A DNA stretch of 38,308 nt from an uncultured Anaerolineae bacterium. GTDB taxonomy: Bacteria; Chloroflexota; Anaerolineae; Anaerolineales; Villigracilaceae. This document shows positions 33,593-38,308 of this stretch, in pieces. The stretch is taken from NCBI GenBank assembly GCA_903846015.1, contig CAIMZS010000171.1:1-38308 (forward strand). Reading direction: 5' to 3'. Positions within the stretch are counted from its first letter, which is position 1, and every line of letters starts with the position of its first letter. The notes under the pieces were generated by a model, which had not been told where the DNA came from, made no database searches, and was given only the letters and a program-made list of their open reading frames with translations. The position numbers and the translations under genes are program-made.

Positions 33593-34987
33593 TTACTTCA
33601 TCTCGATTTCGCGTTGGATAGTTTTTACCAATTCTCTGCTGCGTTTTGGCGCATCGCCCAGGTGTGAACGGTAATCCATTAATTCCATCACTTGATCTAG
33701 TGTCAAAAACCTTAAAATCTGTGTATCAACCGCCAGGTTGGCTGCCAGTGGGTTCGGTTCTCCGTTTCTGATGCTTTCCCAGGCTTGCATGGCTTGCCCC
33801 CGGATCAATTCGTGCATATCCTGCCGGCTCGCTCCAGCCTTTACCGCAGCCATCATAACTCGTTCGGTGGCTGCAAAGGGTCCATAAATCCCAAGGTTTC
33901 GTGCAAGCGCGTTTTCATCTACCTGCAATCCTGCCAGGATGCTCCGCGCTGTATTGAGCATTTCATCTGCTGCCAGGAATGCTTCTGGCAAGATCGTCCG
34001 GCGATTTGCCGAGTCGTCCAGGGTGCGTTCGAGCAGTGAATGAGCGGCATTGTCCCAAGCCACGCGCGGCAGTTGGGCCAGGTAACGCCCCAGAGAGTCG
34101 ATCTTCTCTGCCTTGATGGGATTGCGTTTAAACGGCATGGCAGATGAACCTACCTGCTTGCTTCCAAAAGGTTCGCTTAATTCTCCGATGGGCGGAGATT
34201 GCAGCAGGCGCAGGTCGAAGGCCATTTTGTAAAGTGATTGCCCCATCCCAGCCAGGGCAGCCAATATGGTGTAGTCCTGTTTGCGTGGGTAGGTCTGAGA
34301 TGCGACCGGGTAAAATGGGAGATTCAACTTTGCGCTTAATTGACTCTCAAAATTGGCCAGTTCGTCAATACCGATCAATTCTGCATAAGAGGCCCCCGTA
34401 CCAACTGCGCCTTTAAACCCTTTGCCTTTGATCCCTATTCGTACAGTGCGCAGATTGAGCAGGTCACTCAGTAGATCTTGTGCGTATTGCGCCAATCGAT
34501 AGCCAAGTGTGGATGGTTCTGCCGGTTGGATATGGGTGAATGCAATCAAAGCAGTATCCGCATACCGGTCGATGAGACTGGACAGTACGGCCAACAGGCC
34601 TCGCAGCGTTTCCAGGGTCAGGTCAAGGCTCTGTAGTAAGCGCAGCGCATCGGCATTGTCCTCTACGTCCATGGAAGTGGCTCCAAAGTGGATGATGCCT
34701 CCGCCCAGGGTGGCTTGTTCGGCAAAGGTGTGTACTTCGGCCATCAGATCGTGTTGGATTTCAGCCTCGATCTCCATTGCCCGCGGTAAATTGATATTGT
34801 TCATGTGCGCTCGAAGATCAGCGGCCTGCTCGGGACGCACCAGGCCATACTCACATTGAACTTCTGCGAGAACAACCCAAATCTTCCGCCACAACAGGCG
34901 CTTATGATGTTCGGACCAGGTTCTTCGCATTTCCGCCGAACCATAACGCCAGGAATAGGGTGATTGGTATGTAGTAAAGTCAGTCAT
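33593..34987 (-). CDS. purB: Adenylosuccinate lyase
   Basis: 464 residues, the bacterial family length. The fumarase/aspartase superfamily signature is GSSAMPFKRNPIKAEK, with HFGATSMDVEDNADA and AFTHIQPAEPSTLGYR around the other active-site residues. It removes fumarate from SAICAR and from adenylosuccinate in purine synthesis. The start at 34987 follows AAGGTTTTCAC. The Ser of the GSS loop and the His of THIQPAEP, both catalytic in the family, are present. It is monocistronic here; the gene before it points away. Confidence 0.96.
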   Translation of the reverse strand: MTDFTTYQSPYSWRYGSAEMRRTWSEHHKRLLWRKIWVVLAEVQCEYGLVRPEQAADLRAHMNNINLPRAMEIEAEIQHDLMAEVHTFAEQATLGGGIIHFGATSMDVEDNADALRLLQSLDLTLETLRGLLAVLSSLIDRYADTALIAFTHIQPAEPSTLGYRLAQYAQDLLSDLLNLRTVRIGIKGKGFKGAVGTGASYAELIGIDELANFESQLSAKLNLPFYPVASQTYPRKQDYTILAALAGMGQSLYKMAFDLRLLQSPPIGELSEPFGSKQVGSSAMPFKRNPIKAEKIDSLGRYLAQLPRVAWDNAAHSLLERTLDDSANRRTILPEAFLAADEMLNTARSILAGLQVDENALARNLGIYGPFAATERVMMAAVKAGASRQDMHELIRGQAMQAWESIRNGEPNPLAANLAVDTQILRFLTLDQVMELMDYRSHLGDAPKRSRELVKTIQREIEMK

Positions 34988-35029
34988 GTGAAAACCTTAT
35001 AAATAAATACGGATGAAGTCAGAAGGTTG

Positions 35030-35035
35030 TATAAT
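35030..35035 (+). promoter_or_regulatory. -10 element before the 180-residue protein gene
   Basis: A perfect TATAAT, 57 nt before the ATG at 35093. No good -35 was found at the usual distance. Confidence 0.35.
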
Positions 35036-35092
35036 TATTCTATCATCGGGTGAATTTTTCAGTCGATGAATTGTTCAGAAGGAATTTATTTT

Positions 35093-35635
35093 ATGTATAT
35101 TGAAGCAGAGTTTTATTCGTACGATCACGTTATTCGCGGCTATATTGACACAACACAGGAACGTTTGAGTGATTTTCTTAATCTTAAAAATGATACCTAT
35201 GTCTTAATTCGCGAAGCACAAATTAACCGGTTGCTTGGAAAGGGAAAAACATCTCCCATCATGATGCCAGAAGCGCGAATGGAAAAGCATTCTATCTTGT
35301 TTGCTTATCCTATTGAACGTGATATCACCACAAAAAGCATTTATCGACGCGCCACACGTCTCATATACACGGTAGCTGTCCTCATGCCCAGTTTCGAATT
35401 GATCGGGTCGATTCATTTGACCGAGAAGCTCGATATTCGCAGAGTACTGCTCTCACGCCCGGAGGATTTTATTCCCATCACCGATGCCACTGCGGTATAT
35501 TCTCTTTATCCTGCGATATCGATTTGGAGAAGCGCAATTGTCTTTAATAAAAACAAAATGATTCTGATCGGAGAACATGCACCTGTCGAACATCCTTTTG
35601 AAGCTTCGCAGGCGGGCGAATCAGCTGGATTATGA
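35093..35635 (+). CDS. Unrecognised 180-residue protein
   Basis: No family recognised. It starts MYIEAEFYSYDHVIRGYID, with alternating strands and helices: YVLIREAQINRLLG, RLIYTVAVLMPSFELIGS and IHLTEKLDIRRVLLSRPEDF. It ends with SIWRSAIVFNKNKMILIGE and an acidic tail. There is no signal peptide or membrane helix. AGAAGGAA precedes the ATG at 35093; the frame is open to 35066. A hairpin terminator follows 17 nt past the stop. Confidence 0.75.
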   Translation: MYIEAEFYSYDHVIRGYIDTTQERLSDFLNLKNDTYVLIREAQINRLLGKGKTSPIMMPEARMEKHSILFAYPIERDITTKSIYRRATRLIYTVAVLMPSFELIGSIHLTEKLDIRRVLLSRPEDFIPITDATAVYSLYPAISIWRSAIVFNKNKMILIGEHAPVEHPFEASQAGESAGL

Positions 35636-35651
35636 TCCACAATTACGATTT

Positions 35652-35692
35652 TGCCGCCAGCCCTGTTTTGCAGCTGGCGGCATTTATTTTTT
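35652..35692 (+). terminator. Terminator directly before the DHODH-like start
   Basis: TGCCGCCAGC pairs with GCTGGCGGCA (10 bp, 11-nt loop), followed by TTTATTTTTT. The ATG at 35693 comes directly after the T-run, so the hairpin may limit entry into the next gene. Confidence 0.8.
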
Positions 35693-36496
35693 ATGTTCAA
35701 GAATGATCTGACCTTTCGAACCCCCTTGATGAACGCTGCCGGCTCTCTGGGATTTGCTCCAGAGCCACGTAGTGCAATTTTTATGAATGGCGAAAGTAGT
35801 TGGAATAGTTTTGGGGCTTTTATTACCAACCCTGTCAGTTTGCGCCCTCGGCTTCCCAGCGCAAACCCTCAATTGATTGAATCGTCTGGATGTTTCCTTC
35901 TCCATAACGGATTACCCAACCCTGGTCTTTCTGCGGTGCTAAAGAAATATTCACGCCGCTGGGCGCAGAGTGACATTCCTATTATTGTTCATTTGATGGC
36001 GGATCGTCCGGATGAGACTGCCCGCATGGTTCGAGTTCTGGAAGGGTTGGAGAATGTTGTCGCCATTGAACTGGGCTTTGCCCCATTGTTGGCGGCAGAT
36101 ATCATCTTAATGGCGCTTGAAATGTCGCTGGGTGAACTGCCCCTGATCGTGAACCTGCCTTTTGATCAAGTTCTCACACTGGGTGCTCGGGTAATTCAGG
36201 CAGGCGCTGCTGCTCTTAGCCTGGCAGCCCCCCGTGGAGCCTTGCCACTCCCGCACAATTCCACCGGCGCTCCGTTAATAACCGGAAGATTGTACGGGCC
36301 CGCGCTTTTCCCCCAGTCGTTGGATCTGGTGTGTAATGCTTGCCGGCTTGGTTTGCCCGTTATAGCGGGCGTCGGCGTGTATGGTAATGATAATGCCATG
36401 CTCATGCTCAAATCTGGGGCATTGGCCATCCAGGTCGATACAGCTTTATGGCGCGGTGATTGGTTGCCCTTGCCTGGTTCTTTTTCTCTTGTTTAG
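35693..36496 (+). CDS. Degenerate dihydroorotate-dehydrogenase-like protein
   Basis: 267 residues with the beta/alpha-barrel layout of DHODH: RTPLMNAAGSLGF at the start, GLPNPG, a VAIELGF strand, GRLYGPALFPQSLDLV and the phosphate-loop region LPVIAGVGVYG with GALAIQVDTALW. The Lys of the early TK motif is replaced (AFITNPVSLRP), and the NxSCPN segment that binds FMN and substrate is missing; after AIELGF the sequence reads APLLAADI. No catalytic Cys or Ser base is evident. It may bind flavin without DHODH activity. The ATG at 35693 is right after the terminator T-run and has no clear ribosome binding site. Confidence 0.72.
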   Translation: MFKNDLTFRTPLMNAAGSLGFAPEPRSAIFMNGESSWNSFGAFITNPVSLRPRLPSANPQLIESSGCFLLHNGLPNPGLSAVLKKYSRRWAQSDIPIIVHLMADRPDETARMVRVLEGLENVVAIELGFAPLLAADIILMALEMSLGELPLIVNLPFDQVLTLGARVIQAGAAALSLAAPRGALPLPHNSTGAPLITGRLYGPALFPQSLDLVCNACRLGLPVIAGVGVYGNDNAMLMLKSGALAIQVDTALWRGDWLPLPGSFSLV

Positions 36497-36502
36497 AAAT
36501 AA

Positions 36503-36528
36503 AAAACCTCGTCTCACGACGAGGTTTT
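36503..36528. terminator. Bidirectional terminator between DHODH-like and csp genes
   Basis: AAAACCTCGTC pairs with GACGAGGTTTT around a 4-nt loop, with A- and T-runs on both sides. Confidence 0.88.
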
Positions 36529-36545
36529 GTTTTGGACTGTCAGGC

Positions 36546-36755
36546 TTAGATGGCCTTGACGTTCGCGGCCTGCAGACCCTTGGGGCCTTTTTCGACCGTG
36601 AATTCGACGCGCTGGCCTTCTTCGAGATTGCGGAAACCATCGCCTTGGATAGCGGAGAAGTGGACGAAGACATCCGGGCCGCCTTCGCGGGAGATGAAAC
36701 CGTAGCCCTTGCTACCGTTGAACCACTTGACCGTACCGATGACACGTTCAGACAT
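36546..36755 (-). CDS. Cold-shock protein (CspA family)
   Basis: 69 residues, the full cold-shock domain. RNP1 is KGYGFISRE and RNP2 is DVFVHFSAI; the opening is [14 protein letters not shown]. The protein binds single-stranded RNA or DNA and acts as an RNA chaperone. The frame is open to 36830, but AAGGAGG before the ATG at 36755 ([12 protein letters not shown]) decides the start. The 5' leader runs to the hairpin at 36834. Bacterial csp genes are often controlled by leader structure at low temperature, but none is shown here. Confidence 0.97.
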   Translation of the reverse strand: MSERVIGTVKWFNGSKGYGFISREGGPDVFVHFSAIQGDGFRNLEEGQRVEFTVEKGPKGLQAANVKAI

Positions 36756-36833
36756 TTTTTGCCTCCTTAGAGCAAAACAACAAAAAGGGTAGAGAGTTGT
36801 GGTGCAGTAATGTCTTCGGGCGGTCATCAAAAG

Positions 36834-36859
36834 CGGCTCAAAGCTAATGCTTTGAGCCG
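36834..36859 (-). terminator. Terminator of the kinase gene
   Basis: CGGCTCAAAGC pairs with GCTTTGAGCCG around TAAT, an 11-bp stem. On the minus strand it is followed by CTTTTG, and it lies 97 nt past the kinase stop. Confidence 0.7.
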
Positions 36860-36955
36860 TCGTTTACATCATTCCCAACGAAAACTTACTTGCATCCTAC
36901 ATGACAGAATATATCAGTGAAATCACTGAAAGTCAAGGTTGAAAATTAATCTGAT

Positions 36956-37936
36956 TCACATATTCCTGCTGAACCAGTATGATTCCTCACGATTAAACCG
37001 TGCTGCATATTCCTGGGCGATCAGCGGAACGCGCTGCACAAGCGTTTCCTGTGAGTCTGGATCTGATATCCACAGGGAAAAGGTTACCACATAGCTGCCC
37101 AGGAAGTAGGCTTCTATCAGCCGTTCGTATTTTGCTGGCATGGAACAGTATTTTAAGTAGTGTTCCATGAATACGGAGTGATAAGCTGTGCGCACGTTTG
37201 ACAGACAAGTGCCCAAGTCATAGGCAAAGTGCCCAAATGCTGACATCGAGAAATCGATCAGTTTGATCTTTCCATCCCCCACCAAAAAATTTCCGCGATG
37301 CAAATCACCATGGATCAGTCCATATAATGGGCGTGTCTGACCGATGTTGTGCATCTCGTTCGATAGCCACGAGATTGAATTTTGCAAGGTTTTATAATCT
37401 TGTGCAGCAATTCGCCCGTCTTCCACTGCGGGCCAAAGCGCCAGCATGGCGTTTTCAAAATAGGACAAATCTCGCCGTGGGCGAGTAAAACCTCGCGGTG
37501 GTTTCCAATGCAGGGATTGTTGGTGAAGTCGTCCCACCAATGCGCCGATTTGTGCTGCTGTTTCTTCGCTTTCCGTTTCAAGCGTCAATTGTTCGCCATC
37601 CAGCCATTTCAGCATGGTCACATTTAATCCGTCCACATCGCCGGAATATTCACCAGTGATAGTTTGCAGCGGGGGGGGCACCGGAAATCTGGCCTTTTGC
37701 AGGGCTTCAAGCCACAACATTTCCGAGTTCACCGCTGCTTTCGATGCGCCATGTTCGCCAAAAGCCGGCGTGGCGGGTGTGTGCAAACGCAGGAGGTAAG
37801 TGCCATCCTGGGCATCCACGCGGAAAGTGACATTTTCGCTGTGTTGGAGAAAGGTCACTTCTTCCGGCTTAATGGCGTAAAGTGCCAGTGCGCGGCGGGC
37901 CGTTTGCATGCGGTTATTTACGGAAAATTCAGGCAT
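36956..37936 (-). CDS. APH/ThrB-II-family phosphotransferase
   Basis: 326 residues with the aminoglycoside-phosphotransferase kinase fold. The catalytic loop is LIHGDLHRGNFLVGD (catalytic Asp) and the metal-binding segment is KLIDFSMSAFGHFAYDLG. The N-terminal ATP lobe has VTFRVDAQDGTYLLRLH. Family members phosphorylate aminoglycosides, homoserine, choline or proteins (SrkA type). No sign here points to antibiotic resistance, and the HGDLHRGNFL loop matches the general family. No clear ribosome binding site precedes the start at 37936. The substrate is not readable. Confidence 0.85.
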   Translation of the reverse strand: MPEFSVNNRMQTARRALALYAIKPEEVTFLQHSENVTFRVDAQDGTYLLRLHTPATPAFGEHGASKAAVNSEMLWLEALQKARFPVPPPLQTITGEYSGDVDGLNVTMLKWLDGEQLTLETESEETAAQIGALVGRLHQQSLHWKPPRGFTRPRRDLSYFENAMLALWPAVEDGRIAAQDYKTLQNSISWLSNEMHNIGQTRPLYGLIHGDLHRGNFLVGDGKIKLIDFSMSAFGHFAYDLGTCLSNVRTAYHSVFMEHYLKYCSMPAKYERLIEAYFLGSYVVTFSLWISDPDSQETLVQRVPLIAQEYAARFNREESYWFSRNM

Positions 37937-38154
37937 GTTTTCATTTTACTATTCATTGAAAGTATCAGGATTGTTTCTAATTTAATGGTTTATGGAGCGG
38001 GTCCGGTATCTAGCGCAATATCTATGAACGCCTTTCTTTATTTTAACCCAACTTATTCCATTGGCGATGGTACATTATTCCCATAAGATCTCCAACCAGT
38101 TAATCAGGAGGTTTGCGATAAAATTTCACATCATCTACTCTCAGAAAACAGGTA

Positions 38155-38160
38155 TATAAT
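38155..38160 (+). promoter_or_regulatory. -10 element of the last gene
   Basis: A perfect TATAAT 33 nt before the ATG at 38194; the -35 region is weak. Confidence 0.4.
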
Positions 38161-38193
38161 TCTTTCTCATCTTGACTAATGGAGGACTCTTAT

Positions 38194-38308
38194 ATGGATA
38201 TTTCACAAATCACACCGCTCTCGCTTCCAATTCTTTTGCTCAATCTGGCGAACAAATACGGCAGAAGACCACCGATAAAAAGACCGATGATAACTCTCAC
38301 GTCAGCAA
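38194..38308 (+). CDS. Start of an unfinished gene, possibly frameshifted
   Basis: ATG at 38194 with GGAGG 8 nt before it, open to the window end (38 codons). The product starts MDISQITPLSLPILLLNLA. A second frame, two bases along, is also open to the end and reads more like a soluble protein (SGEQIRQKTTDKKTDD). A single indel could join MDISQITPL to it. Given the C-run error in rpsB, an error here is plausible. The function is unknown. Confidence 0.45.
   Translation, partial: MDISQITPLSLPILLLNLANKYGRRPPIKRPMITLTSA

Overview
The window looks like a chromosomal segment of an anaerobic or fermentative bacterium of the Chloroflexota, most likely class Anaerolineae. This is inferred from gene content, not from a database match: a short (about 200-residue) EF-Ts inside an rpsB-tsf-pyrH-frr-uppS-cdsA cluster, an FmdB-type zinc ribbon with a long Ser-rich tail, several lipoproteins with Thr/Pro-rich linkers, a plant-type S8 subtilase and a GAPOR-like tungsten oxidoreductase. 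Base composition is moderate in most of the window and more AT-rich in the first 5.8 kb.

Layout. (1) 1-5880: accessory region ending at a tRNA-Val gene. It holds a partial two-helix membrane protein, a four-helix membrane protein, a VapBC-type toxin-antitoxin pair with its own terminator, an unrecognised 312-residue protein, a broken duplicate of an integrase start and an intact tyrosine recombinase next to the 3' end of the tRNA. This is the layout of an integrated island whose far end lies outside the window. (2) 5880-16200: M50 protease, MazG-like NTP pyrophosphatase, an FGE-domain lipoprotein, a BMP-type binding lipoprotein, Hsp20, M23 endopeptidase, a small lipoprotein, a 1028-residue secreted subtilase and an EamA transporter. 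Most are single transcription units closed by strong hairpin terminators. (3) 16480-21250: housekeeping cluster for translation (S2, EF-Ts, RRF), UMP kinase and lipid-carrier/phospholipid synthesis (UppS, CdsA). It is preceded by a structured leader, and the rpsB reading frame is broken by one extra C. (4) 21260-24430: remnant of a glpX-like gene, tRNA-Asn with a perfect consensus promoter, FmdB-like protein and a GT-C type membrane glycosyltransferase. (5) 24435-30547: FtsK-like P-loop ATPase, an 86-residue protein overlapping it, a GAPOR-type aldehyde:ferredoxin oxidoreductase, then a convergent operon of two M16 peptidases and AcpS. (6) 30690-38308: single-pass Pro-rich membrane protein, adrenodoxin-reductase-type FNR, a 39-residue membrane peptide, adenylosuccinate lyase, an unrecognised protein, a degenerate dihydroorotate-dehydrogenase-like protein, a cold-shock protein, an APH-type kinase and the start of an unfinished gene.

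How it fits together. The GAPOR would oxidise glyceraldehyde-3-phosphate directly to 3-phosphoglycerate and reduce ferredoxin. The FNR about 4 kb away could pass those electrons to NADP+; this link is an inference. No CRISPR array, prophage structural module or complete insertion sequence was seen. The strongest candidates for new biology are the rpsB leader RNA, the ATPase/86-residue/GAPOR grouping, the island genes of unknown function, the DHODH-like paralog without catalytic residues, and the 39-residue membrane peptide.
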